From positions 5,642,001-5,706,000 of the forward strand of contig NZ_CP176395.1 in assembly GCF_046244365.1 (NCBI RefSeq): DNA of 64,000 bases. Reading direction: 5' to 3'. Both the position numbers and the translations under genes were made by a program. Positions 33,098-40,380 of this stretch are shown one piece after another; the first letter of the stretch is position 1, and every line of letters starts with the position of its first letter. This stretch comes from Paenibacillus_V sp046244365. Its GTDB lineage: Bacteria; Bacillota; Bacilli; Paenibacillales; NBRC-103111. The notes below the pieces were generated by a model, which worked only from the letters and a program-made list of their open reading frames with translations, did not search any database and was not told where the DNA came from.

Positions 33098-33859
33098 TTA
33101 CGCGCCGTACGAATCGAGATCGACATACAGCGTGCAATCCCCGTGCGTGCGCAATATCGTCGCCGGACAAGCCGTAGAAACGGCGCCGTTCAACGTTTCG
33201 CGCACCGCGTTCCGCTTGGTCTTGCCGGGAACCATGCAGAACAAATGCGCGCCCGACATCATCGTCGGGATCGTAAGCGTCAGCGCATGCGTCGGCACAT
33301 CCGCGAAGCTCGGGAAGCAGCCGTCGTTCACCTGCTGCTGCCGGCAAGGCTCATCGAGCTCAACCGCTTTAATGACATGCGGGTCTTGGAAATCGGCCAC
33401 GGGCGGATCGTTAAACGCGATGTGCCCGTTCTCCCCGATGCCAAGACAGATGATGTCGATCGGCGCTTCTTCGATCAAGGTGCCGTAGCGCGCGCATTCT
33501 TCTTCGATGCCCCGGCTGCTTTGGATCAGATGCAGCTCGCCGGGCTTCACGATGTCGAACAGCCCGTCGCACAAAAATTTGGCGAAGCGCTGCGGAGCAT
33601 CTTCCGCGAGGCCGATGTATTCATCCATATGAAATGCCGTGATGCGCGGCCAATCGATTCCCTCTTCCTTCATAAGGGCCGCAAGAAATTCGTTCTGCGA
33701 GGGCGCCGCGGCGAAAATCATCCGAACCCGCGGCTTCTTTTCCAGCAGCTCGCGGATTTTGGCGGCGGCCGCCTTAGCGGCGGCATTCCCCATCGCAAGC
33801 CGTGTGTCGTAAACTTCTACGCGCAGCCGGTCTGCTTTCGCCGTTTGGACGAGCGTCAT
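33098..33859 (-). CDS. nagB: Glucosamine-6-phosphate deaminase
   Basis: 253 residues. Sugar-phosphate isomerase fold with FAAAPSQNEFLAAL, AFHMDEYIGL, and the signature CLGIGENGHIAFNDPP; the catalytic His lies in GHIAF. It converts GlcN-6-P to fructose-6-P plus ammonia. GGGGGTG precedes the ATG. The first four bases (ATGA) overlap the stop of the upstream Gfo/Idh gene, so they are translationally coupled. The sequence around the active site (MIFAAAPSQ rather than GLATG) marks it as the divergent NagB-like branch found with Gfo/Idh genes in Paenibacillus, so the true substrate may be a related amino sugar. Confidence 0.88.
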   Translation of the reverse strand: MTLVQTAKADRLRVEVYDTRLAMGNAAAKAAAAKIRELLEKKPRVRMIFAAAPSQNEFLAALMKEEGIDWPRITAFHMDEYIGLAEDAPQRFAKFLCDGLFDIVKPGELHLIQSSRGIEEECARYGTLIEEAPIDIICLGIGENGHIAFNDPPVADFQDPHVIKAVELDEPCRQQQVNDGCFPSFADVPTHALTLTIPTMMSGAHLFCMVPGKTKRNAVRETLNGAVSTACPATILRTHGDCTLYVDLDSYGA

Positions 33860-34908
33860 GATCCGGCACCCCCGGTTACGATCGGCAGCGTTACGGTTTG
33901 ACCCGTCTGCGAGGAGCGGTAAATACCGATAATGATCTCGAGCGGCAGCCGCCCCTGTTCGCCGTTGATAACCGGCTCCCGGTTTTCGCGAACCGCTGCG
34001 ATCATATCCTCGAACTGCGGACGGTGGGAGCTCGACGAAAGGACGGTGGGGTCGGATGACGCCCCGGCTGCGCTTTTGGCGGCTGCGCCGTTTTCCTCTT
34101 CCTCATCCTTGAACGCAAGCCGGGTCAGCTGTTCGTTCTCGAAAACGGCGGTCCCGTTCTCGCCGATAATCTCGATGCGCGTGGGCAAGCCCGGAAATGC
34201 GCAAGTCGTGGCCGTAATCGAGCCGACGGCTCCGTTCGCAAACCGGACGGAAGCGACCGCCACGTCCTCCACCTCGATCCGTTCGTGGCCGAGCGTCTCG
34301 CAATGCGCGTGGACCGAGCGAACCGGTCCCATCAAATATTGCAGCAGATCGATGCGGTGGATCGCTTGGTTCATCAAAGCTCCGCCGCCGTCTAGCGCCC
34401 AGGTGCCTCGCCAGTCACCGCTGTCGTAGTACTGCTGCGAACGGTACCAATGCACGGCGGTTGTCCCCATGATCAGCCGGCCGAACTTGCCCGATTCGAT
34501 CAGCTTTTTGACCTTCTGAATGTCGCAGCTGAACCTGGTTTGGGAAACCGACGACAGCTTCAGCCCTTTTGCGGCGAAAATCCGGATGATCTCATCGGCT
34601 TTCTCCAGCGTGATTTCGATCGGCTTCTCGACGATCGCGTGCTTGCCCGCATGGGCGCAGGCGATCGCATGCTCGCCGTGCATGCCGCTAGGCGTAGCGA
34701 TGGTGACGATATCGATATCGGAGCGCTGAAGCATTTCCCGGTAGTCCGGATAATAAGCGGCGCCTGCGTTATCGGCGAGGCTTCGGCCGAGCGCCTCCAC
34801 TTCGTCGGAAACGGCGACAAGCTCGGCATCCGGCATTTCCTTCAATATTGCGGCATGGGCTTTTCCGATCACGCCGCAGCCAATGATAGCAAAACGCATT
34901 GGTTTCAT
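33856..34908 (-). CDS. Gfo/Idh/MocA family oxidoreductase
   Basis: 350 residues. Rossmann motif RFAIIGCGVIGKAHAAIL, the EKPIEITLEKADEII catalytic region, and the C-terminal substrate domain with GGGALMNQAIHRIDLLQYLMGPV (conserved His for catalysis). It oxidises or reduces a sugar or inositol-like hydroxyl with NAD(P). GGGGGATG precedes the ATG at 34908. A short Glu/Ala/Ser-rich loop (EEEENGAAAKSAAGASS) is an insertion in the C-domain. It heads the metabolic part of the nag cluster; its partner at 30873 is only distantly similar. Confidence 0.9.
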   Translation of the reverse strand: MKPMRFAIIGCGVIGKAHAAILKEMPDAELVAVSDEVEALGRSLADNAGAAYYPDYREMLQRSDIDIVTIATPSGMHGEHAIACAHAGKHAIVEKPIEITLEKADEIIRIFAAKGLKLSSVSQTRFSCDIQKVKKLIESGKFGRLIMGTTAVHWYRSQQYYDSGDWRGTWALDGGGALMNQAIHRIDLLQYLMGPVRSVHAHCETLGHERIEVEDVAVASVRFANGAVGSITATTCAFPGLPTRIEIIGENGTAVFENEQLTRLAFKDEEEENGAAAKSAAGASSDPTVLSSSSHRPQFEDMIAAVRENREPVINGEQGRLPLEIIIGIYRSSQTGQTVTLPIVTGGAGS

Positions 34909-34955
34909 TTTGCATCCCCCGTTTTTCCGTCTAAATTCGTTTCGTTCTAGACCAA

Positions 34956-34987
34956 ATTGTATCAGAGGCAGGCTGCAAACGGTTTCC
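34956..34987 (-). promoter_or_regulatory. Promoter -10 with cre-like (CcpA) operator before the nag cluster
   Basis: On the minus strand, -10 TACAAT lies at 34961-34956. Read on the plus strand, TGCAAACGGTTTCC (34974-34987) matches the catabolite-responsive element pattern TGWAANCGNTNWCA at 12 of 14 positions and covers the spacer/-35 region, as for CcpA repression. The -35 itself is weak, which suits an activated promoter (AraC neighbour). Confidence 0.42.
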
Positions 34988-34997
34988 ACCGCATTGA

Positions 34998-35855
34998 CTA
35001 TTCGAGAAGGGCATTTTGCTCTGGTTGACTTTTTACCATGCGCCGAAACTGTTCAGGGGTTTGTCCGACCTGCTGCTTAAATACGCGGCTGAAGTGCGAC
35101 AAGTTTTTAAAGCCGACTTGAAAACATACGTCCGTCACCGAAAGCCCGTTTTCGAGCAAAAACTTGATTTTGGCCTGGTTGACGCGCCGTCTGTATAAAT
35201 AAGTAAATATCGTAACGCCCGTAATATCGCGGAACGTACGCGCCAAGTAATGCTTATTCAGATGCAGATGCTCGCCGAGATCGTCCAGATGAACGTCGTC
35301 CACATAATGGTCTTCCAGATAAGAGATAACCTTCTGCACGGTCTGCTCTTTTTCCGTAGACACGTCTTGCCCGCGTCCTCTTGGATTTTGGCCGATATCG
35401 TAAATTTCGAGCAAAAGTCCGACTAACGATAGCGTAAACCGGTCTGCCGAAACCGCATCCGTCCGTCCGTGCAAAACGTTCATATCCGCTAGCAGCATTT
35501 CGAATTTGGCTTTGGAATCGCCCTGCAGCGCGATGCGGCAATTTTGCAGCTGCTCGAAGGGATCGAGCAAGTTGACGGACAGCAGTTGTCCCGCAATCGT
35601 CCGGATATAGGCGGGGTCGAAACCGATGACCGAACGAACGTATTGATAGCTCGCATCCATATTCGGACAATGGAGCGTCATTCCGTGCATCAAAATAAGG
35701 TCACCGGGCGATAGCGAATAAATGTTTCCGCCGATCAAATAATTGCCCTTGCCCTCGTGAAAATAAAAGATTTCATAATTCGGATGCGAGTGAAACACCG
35801 ATGCGATCGGCTCCGTCTTTCTATATTCGAAACGGACCATACTAAGGTTGTCCAT
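34998..35855 (-). CDS. AraC family transcriptional regulator
   Basis: 285 residues. An N-terminal cupin sensor (FHSHPNYEIFYFHEGKGNYLIGG, LSPGDLILMHGMTLHCPN) is followed by a linker and a C-terminal double helix-turn-helix (VQKVISYLEDHYVDDVHLDDLGEHLHLNKHYLARTFRDITG, and SVTDVCFQVGFKNLSHFSRVFKQ). Such proteins activate sugar genes on ligand binding. The frame is open to 36113, but MDNLSMVRFEYRK at 35855 fits the family; the SD is poor, so the start is uncertain by a few codons. It lies 89 bases upstream of the Gfo-nagB-nagA-Gfo genes on the same strand and is probably their regulator. Confidence 0.88.
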   Translation of the reverse strand: MDNLSMVRFEYRKTEPIASVFHSHPNYEIFYFHEGKGNYLIGGNIYSLSPGDLILMHGMTLHCPNMDASYQYVRSVIGFDPAYIRTIAGQLLSVNLLDPFEQLQNCRIALQGDSKAKFEMLLADMNVLHGRTDAVSADRFTLSLVGLLLEIYDIGQNPRGRGQDVSTEKEQTVQKVISYLEDHYVDDVHLDDLGEHLHLNKHYLARTFRDITGVTIFTYLYRRRVNQAKIKFLLENGLSVTDVCFQVGFKNLSHFSRVFKQQVGQTPEQFRRMVKSQPEQNALLE

Positions 35856-35985
35856 CGGATCGTCAGCCGCCCTTCCCTTCAGCGTGCGCAATTGGCATGT
35901 TTTCTGAATTATACCATAGGAAAACGGCGTGCGGAGACGGTTCCGCGAAGCATGATCGGCATAAACGGGATAGATGCGCTCTTTT

Positions 35986-36002
35986 TTAGACTTAAAGTCT
36001 AA
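35986..36002. promoter_or_regulatory. TetR operator O1
   Basis: Perfect palindrome TTAGACTTAAAGTCTAA (TTAGAC-N5-GTCTAA). It lies upstream of the -35 box of the TetR-oxidoreductase gene, 24 bp centre-to-centre from O2. Confidence 0.75.
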
Positions 36003-36009
36003 TTTCGGA

Positions 36010-36039
36010 GTAGACTTTCGGTCTAATATTGAATATACT
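36010..36039 (+). promoter_or_regulatory. TetR operator O2 overlapping a sigma-A promoter
   Basis: GTAGAC-TTTCG-GTCTAA (36010-36026) is a one-mismatch copy of O1. Its left half contains a candidate -35 (TAGACT, 36011-36016), 17 bases before -10 TATACT (36034-36039). A bound repressor would block polymerase, consistent with autoregulation. Confidence 0.65.
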
Positions 36040-36084
36040 GTGAACGGAACCAAATCGAACGGCCTCGATCGGGGGAAACTAACC

Positions 36085-38004
36085 ATGCGTTTCATGCGGT
36101 CGTCGACACGCAAAAAGCGTGAGCATGTCAGGGATGTCGCCTTGGGCCTTTTCGTCGAACGCGGCTACGAGAACGTATCGGTGGACGATATTATTAACGC
36201 CACGCATACGTCGAAAGGAACGTTTTACCACTATTTCAATAGCAAAGACGATATTTTGTGGGAAGTGGACCGCAAACAGTCCGCAGTCATCGAAGAGTGG
36301 GCGAAGCAAACCCCCTCGAAGGTACAATCGCTTGAGGGACATATCAACCGGCTGTTCTTAGACCTTGCGTCTAATATCGCCGGCTATAGGAAGCTGATTC
36401 GCAGCTCGATGCTTCTCTCGATGCAGAACAACGATCCGCTTACCGCAGAAGGCAAGCAGTTCCGGATATTGCTGGACAGCTTGCAGGTTTGGCTGCCGGA
36501 GCGCCGTAAAGCCGAGCTTCTGGTAACCACCTATATGGGCACGCTGATGATCTGGTGTCTGCAAGAGGAAACCGATCTGGCCGTCATGATGCGCGACAAG
36601 CTTGCTCTCGTATGGGACGGAATTCGCGTCAATACCGATTACGCCAACACCTTAGAGCTTTACCCGAAAACCAAGGAGGAATCGAAAATGAAAGTAGCCA
36701 TTATCGGCGGAGGACTCGCAGGTCTCACCGCTGCCGCTTATTTATCGGAATCGACGCAAATTGAAGGCATCCTGTTCGAAAGAAGCCCTCAGCTCGGAGG
36801 ACGCGCTTTTACTTACGAGAAATCCGGCTTTACGCTAAATTACGGCGCTCATGCCATCTACGGCATCGACAGGCACAAAATTTCTACGCTCGAAAAGGAG
36901 CTAGGCCTTTCGTTCAGCAGCAAGCAGGTCGACAAACGGAACGTCATGTACGCCAAGCACGGTCAAATCACGCGCGCGCCGCTGGATTTCGTCAATCTGC
37001 TCAGCACCGATCTGCTCAGCACGATGCAGAAGGTGCGCTTCGTGGGCGAGATCACGGCAATCATTGCAAATATTCATACGTTGAAGGATTACGCGACGCT
37101 CGGAGACTATATCGAGAAATCCGATGCGGACGAGGATTTGAAGGAATTGTGGGAGCATCTCGTTTGCTCCAACTTTTTCATCACGCCGGAGGATGCACGC
37201 AGGGTGTCGGGTGCGGTAATCAGCGATTATTATCATAATCTGTTCCTCTCCAGCCGGCCGGTCAACTATGTGCTTGGCAGCTGGGCGGTCATTACGAACC
37301 AGCTTCGCCAGAAGCTCGAAACGTCCGGACGCTGGAACCTTGCGCTTCAGGAAGGCGTAGAATCCGTTCGATACGCCGACAAGCAGTACTGGCTCAAAAC
37401 GAAAACCCGCGAGGAAGCGTTCGATAAAATCATCTTTGCGATGCCTGTCCAGCAGGTCGTCAAGTTTCTTAAAGACACTGCCTGGGAGCCGTTCCTGGCG
37501 CCGTACGACGGAAACACGTCTACGGAAGTCATGGTCTATGACATCGGCCTGAACCGCGTCGTCGCCCGTCCGTTCAGTTATATCAGCGATATGGACAACA
37601 AAATGTTCATCAGCGACGTTTCGGCGACGGATCATACGCTCATTCCCGAAGGCGGACAGCTCCTGCAGGGCATTGCTTATTTGAGCGACGACTTCGCTAG
37701 CGATGACGACCGCAAGGCCTATCTGGAAAGCAAAACGTCGCAAATGGAAGCCTTGTTCGACCAGTACTATCCGGGCTGGCGGGATGAAATCGCCGTGAAG
37801 CGGGTATCCAAAAAAGCGATGGTCTCCAGCGTCAAAAATATCGCAACGAACCGGCTGCTGCCCGTTCATATCGAGAGCGTGCCGTTCTATTTCTGCGGCG
37901 ACGGCTGCGAGGGCAAGGGCGAGCTGGCGGAACGCGCCTTCTCAAGCGCCCGCACGGCTGCGAAGCTCGTTTTGGAGCAAGTGAAATCGCCCGTTCATTC
38001 GTAG
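36085..38004 (+). CDS. TetR repressor fused in frame to an FAD-dependent amine oxidase/phytoene desaturase-like oxidoreductase
   Basis: 639 residues in one frame. Residues 1-200 are a complete TetR protein: HTH KREHVRDVALGLFVERGYENVSVDDIINATHTSKGTFYHYFNSK, then a ligand/dimer domain. At residue 202 (36688) an independent-looking protein of 438 residues begins, MKVAIIGGGLAGLTAAAYL, with the FAD dinucleotide motif (GGGLAG, 208-213), ERSPQLGGRAFTYE and the C-terminal FAD motif YFCGDGCEGKGELAERAF. AAGGAGG sits 8 bases before that internal ATG, exactly as for a separate gene, yet no stop codon separates the two. Either both the fusion and a free oxidoreductase are made, or a stop was recently lost or misread. 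GGGGGA precedes the ATG at 36085; the frame is open to 35974 through the operators. Substrate unknown. Confidence 0.85.
   Translation: MRFMRSSTRKKREHVRDVALGLFVERGYENVSVDDIINATHTSKGTFYHYFNSKDDILWEVDRKQSAVIEEWAKQTPSKVQSLEGHINRLFLDLASNIAGYRKLIRSSMLLSMQNNDPLTAEGKQFRILLDSLQVWLPERRKAELLVTTYMGTLMIWCLQEETDLAVMMRDKLALVWDGIRVNTDYANTLELYPKTKEESKMKVAIIGGGLAGLTAAAYLSESTQIEGILFERSPQLGGRAFTYEKSGFTLNYGAHAIYGIDRHKISTLEKELGLSFSSKQVDKRNVMYAKHGQITRAPLDFVNLLSTDLLSTMQKVRFVGEITAIIANIHTLKDYATLGDYIEKSDADEDLKELWEHLVCSNFFITPEDARRVSGAVISDYYHNLFLSSRPVNYVLGSWAVITNQLRQKLETSGRWNLALQEGVESVRYADKQYWLKTKTREEAFDKIIFAMPVQQVVKFLKDTAWEPFLAPYDGNTSTEVMVYDIGLNRVVARPFSYISDMDNKMFISDVSATDHTLIPEGGQLLQGIAYLSDDFASDDDRKAYLESKTSQMEALFDQYYPGWRDEIAVKRVSKKAMVSSVKNIATNRLLPVHIESVPFYFCGDGCEGKGELAERAFSSARTAAKLVLEQVKSPVHS
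36358..36374. promoter_or_regulatory. Intragenic TetR operator O3
   Basis: TTAGAC-CTTGC-GTCTAA, arms identical to O1, located inside the TetR coding region about 370 bp downstream of O1. It could act in DNA looping or as a roadblock. Confidence 0.55.
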
Positions 38005-38036
38005 GGCTCCGCTTTCTCAAGCAGATGCAGCGCAAT

Positions 38037-38083
38037 AAGGCTGTCTCGGAAGGTCAATTTAGACCTTTTGAGACAGCTTTTTT
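38037..38083 (+). terminator. Intrinsic terminator of the TetR-oxidoreductase gene
   Basis: AAGGCTGTCTC and GAGACAGCTTTTTT form the outer stem, with an inner AAGGTC/GACCTT helix, followed by six T residues. Confidence 0.92.
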
Positions 38084-38122
38084 ATGCTTGCGAGCTTTGA
38101 GCAGGACCGGTTCTTAGCCCCG

Positions 38123-38161
38123 AGTGAACCTGCGTTCACTAATGATGAACCTATGTTTACT
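38123..38161. promoter_or_regulatory. Tandem palindromes, orphan operator-like sites
   Basis: AGTGAAC-CTGC-GTTCACT (38123-38140) is a perfect 7-bp-arm palindrome; a degenerate second copy, TGAAC-CTAT-GTTTA, follows with centres 21 bp apart (two helical turns). This resembles paired TetR-family operators, but the sequence differs from O1-O3. The remaining intergenic DNA to 38429 holds a candidate promoter (TATAAT at 38373-38378) for the GGDEF-EAL gene and nothing else I can identify. Confidence 0.45.
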
Positions 38162-38429
38162 ATTGCATGCCCCAGCATACATTCGCATAAGTGGATCTCT
38201 CTTCCATCGCAACCACGCTTCGAATGAAAGGAAGCCCTCCTCGGACACATAGCCCCCCGTTTGGGACAAGGATTGTAAGCGCAATCATCGGACGATTCCA
38301 ATCCGCGATGCCTTTAATAACAAATATGTGATAGGATTGTTTTTTTTCATAGTAACCTTGTATAAATTGGTATATAATTGGAGTTGGCACTTTTCCAATC
38401 TCATCCTATTCTGCTACGAGGTGCTTTTG

Positions 38430-40226
38430 ATGTTCCATAAGAAAGGCAAAGTTTTTGCAATCGGGCATTTAACCATTCCTCTCGTACTCGCAGGCTTATA
38501 TGTAACCGTAAATCGTCAAGCAGACATGATTTTATTGATTGCGTTCTCGTTTATTTGGTTTCTGCTGCTCATGTATTTCGCCTTTGGCGTCGGCGTGCTT
38601 TCCGATTGGCTCCGCAAAAGAGCCGTCTGGGCGGTTGCGTTAACCGATTATGCCATTTGTCTGGCGATCCATATGATCCCGGGCTGGGCTCCGCAAGCAG
38701 AGCCGCACTGGCTAATCCTGTTCCTGATCCCGTTGTACGCCTTTGAGCTAGGCACGCTCGTCGCAACGGCTGCAGGCTTCGGCGGTTTATCCATCCTGCT
38801 GATTTATCATCAGATGAAGGGCATGTCTATGGCTACGCTCGATATGCTCATCATGATCGGCGCGATGGTGCTCATCATTTTTTTTATCGGTCCCAGCACA
38901 GATCGGCTGAATCGCCTTGCTTTTTACGATTTGCTGACCGGGCTTCCGAACCGCCACCTGTTTAAAAGCCGTTTGAACGCCGCGCTCCGGCAGGCCGACC
39001 GCAACCGGCATGCCACGGCAATTATGTTCGTCGATCTCGATCAGTTTAAATATGTGAACGATAATATGGGACATGACGCCGGCGATCAATTATTAAAAGT
39101 AGTGACCGAGCGCATTCGGAACATCCTGCCGGCAAAAGCGATGCTGGCTCGCATGGGAGGCGATGAATTTACGATTCTGCTGTCGGAAACCGCCGATTCC
39201 GACGAAGCTGCCCATATCGCGCGATCGGCGATCGAAGCGATGCAGCAGTCGATATCCATAAACCGTAACGAGGTTTTTTTAACAACCAGCATCGGCATAG
39301 CGCTATATCCCAACGATGCCCACAATGCGAATTCGTTGATGCGCAACGCCGAAGCCGCTATGTACCGGGCCAAAGAGGACGGCCGCAACAACTTTCAATT
39401 TTACCGGAGACAAATGGAGGAGGACGGCACGACCGAACGCGTCCGCAAAGAAGCCATGCTCCGCCACGCCATCGACAGGGACGAGCTTGTCGTCTACTAT
39501 CAGCCGAGGCTGAATACCAAAACGGGAGAACTCGTTTGCGTGGAAGCGCTCGTCAGATGGCAGCATCCGGAAAAAGGGATGATCCCGCCTAACGATTTTA
39601 TTCCGCTTGCCGAGGATACCGGCTTAATCGTCCAAATCGGCGAGCAGGTGCTTCGCAAAGCCTGCAGACAGCGTAAACGCTGGACCGATCAGGGGCTGCC
39701 GCTTTTTCGCGTTAGCGTAAACTTGTCCACCAGGCAATTCCGCCATACCGAGCTGCCCGAGGTCATCGAGCAGACGCTTAAGGAAACGGGGCTGTCGCCC
39801 GATTTGCTGGAGCTGGAAATAACCGAAACGGCCGCCATGCAGGACGCGCATTATGCGGGCCTTATGCTCCATGTACTGAAGGAAACGGGACTAACGATCT
39901 CGATCGACGATTTTGGCACGGGATACTCGTCACTCAGCTATTTGAAGCGGTTTCCCATCGACGTCATTAAGATCGACAGATCCTTCATCAGCGGGATCCA
40001 CAAGGATTCGGACGATGCGGCCATCGTTCGCGCGATCGTCGTGCTCGCCAAAACGTTAAAGCTGGAAGTAACCGCGGAAGGCGTCGAGACGTCCGAGCAG
40101 ATCGCATATTTGGAAAGCCTGGGCTGTGATGAAATTCAAGGCTTTGTGATCGGCAAGCCGATGGATGCGGACGACCTCGTCCGCTGGCATTACATTCGTC
40201 AGGAATCGATGGCTACGACTGGGTAA
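38430..40226 (+). CDS. Membrane GGDEF-EAL protein (c-di-GMP cyclase/phosphodiesterase)
   Basis: 598 residues. Five or six membrane helices (about 10-160) form the sensor, followed by a GGDEF domain (DLLTGLPNRHLF; active site MGGDEF, 243-247) and an EAL domain (VEALVRW, 372-374; ITETAAMQD, DDFGTGYSSLSYLKRFPID, KIDRSFI, TAEGVET). Both catalytic signatures are intact; the RxxD inhibitory site before GGDEF is absent. It may make or degrade c-di-GMP depending on the signal. ATG at 38430 has GAGGTG upstream; the frame is open from 38328. It is a single gene ending at a shared terminator. Confidence 0.93.
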   Translation: MFHKKGKVFAIGHLTIPLVLAGLYVTVNRQADMILLIAFSFIWFLLLMYFAFGVGVLSDWLRKRAVWAVALTDYAICLAIHMIPGWAPQAEPHWLILFLIPLYAFELGTLVATAAGFGGLSILLIYHQMKGMSMATLDMLIMIGAMVLIIFFIGPSTDRLNRLAFYDLLTGLPNRHLFKSRLNAALRQADRNRHATAIMFVDLDQFKYVNDNMGHDAGDQLLKVVTERIRNILPAKAMLARMGGDEFTILLSETADSDEAAHIARSAIEAMQQSISINRNEVFLTTSIGIALYPNDAHNANSLMRNAEAAMYRAKEDGRNNFQFYRRQMEEDGTTERVRKEAMLRHAIDRDELVVYYQPRLNTKTGELVCVEALVRWQHPEKGMIPPNDFIPLAEDTGLIVQIGEQVLRKACRQRKRWTDQGLPLFRVSVNLSTRQFRHTELPEVIEQTLKETGLSPDLLELEITETAAMQDAHYAGLMLHVLKETGLTISIDDFGTGYSSLSYLKRFPIDVIKIDRSFISGIHKDSDDAAIVRAIVVLAKTLKLEVTAEGVETSEQIAYLESLGCDEIQGFVIGKPMDADDLVRWHYIRQESMATTG

Positions 40227-40235
40227 CGCCCGCAG

Positions 40236-40329
40236 AGCCAAGGAAAACGCCTAACGGCGCCTTTAAAGCCATTCGTTTGCCGAGACGATGAACGATCAGC
40301 GGAGATCTACGATCTGAAATGTGAAAAAA
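40236..40329 (+). repeat. Dispersed intergenic repeat, copy C (divergent)
   Basis: AAGG (40240-40243) pairs with CCTT (40260-40263), enclosing AAAAC and a GCC-TAAC-GGC hairpin; GTTTG (40275-40279) takes the place of the GTTTA strand. CCGAGA follows, and the element ends in AAAAAA (40324-40329) that begins the shared terminator. Confidence 0.6.
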
Positions 40330-40371
40330 GTGGTTGATCAGGAGACGAGATCCTGTTCAACCACTTTTTTT
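40324..40371. terminator. Bidirectional terminator between the GGDEF-EAL gene and the thiolase
   Basis: AAAAAAGTGGTTGA and TCAACCACTTTTTT with an inner CAGGA/TCCTG helix. T-runs on both strands; it serves two convergent genes. Confidence 0.93.
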
Positions 40372-40380
40372 GACATTGGC

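Noticed and set aside
36901..37869. Minus-strand frame of 322 codons opposite the oxidoreductase half of the fusion
   Set aside because: Reverse shadow of a well-supported coding region; no SD and no recognisable motif.
38059..38390. Two minus-strand frames (76-80 codons) between the fusion gene and the GGDEF gene
   Set aside because: No SD; they overlap a terminator and promoter elements.
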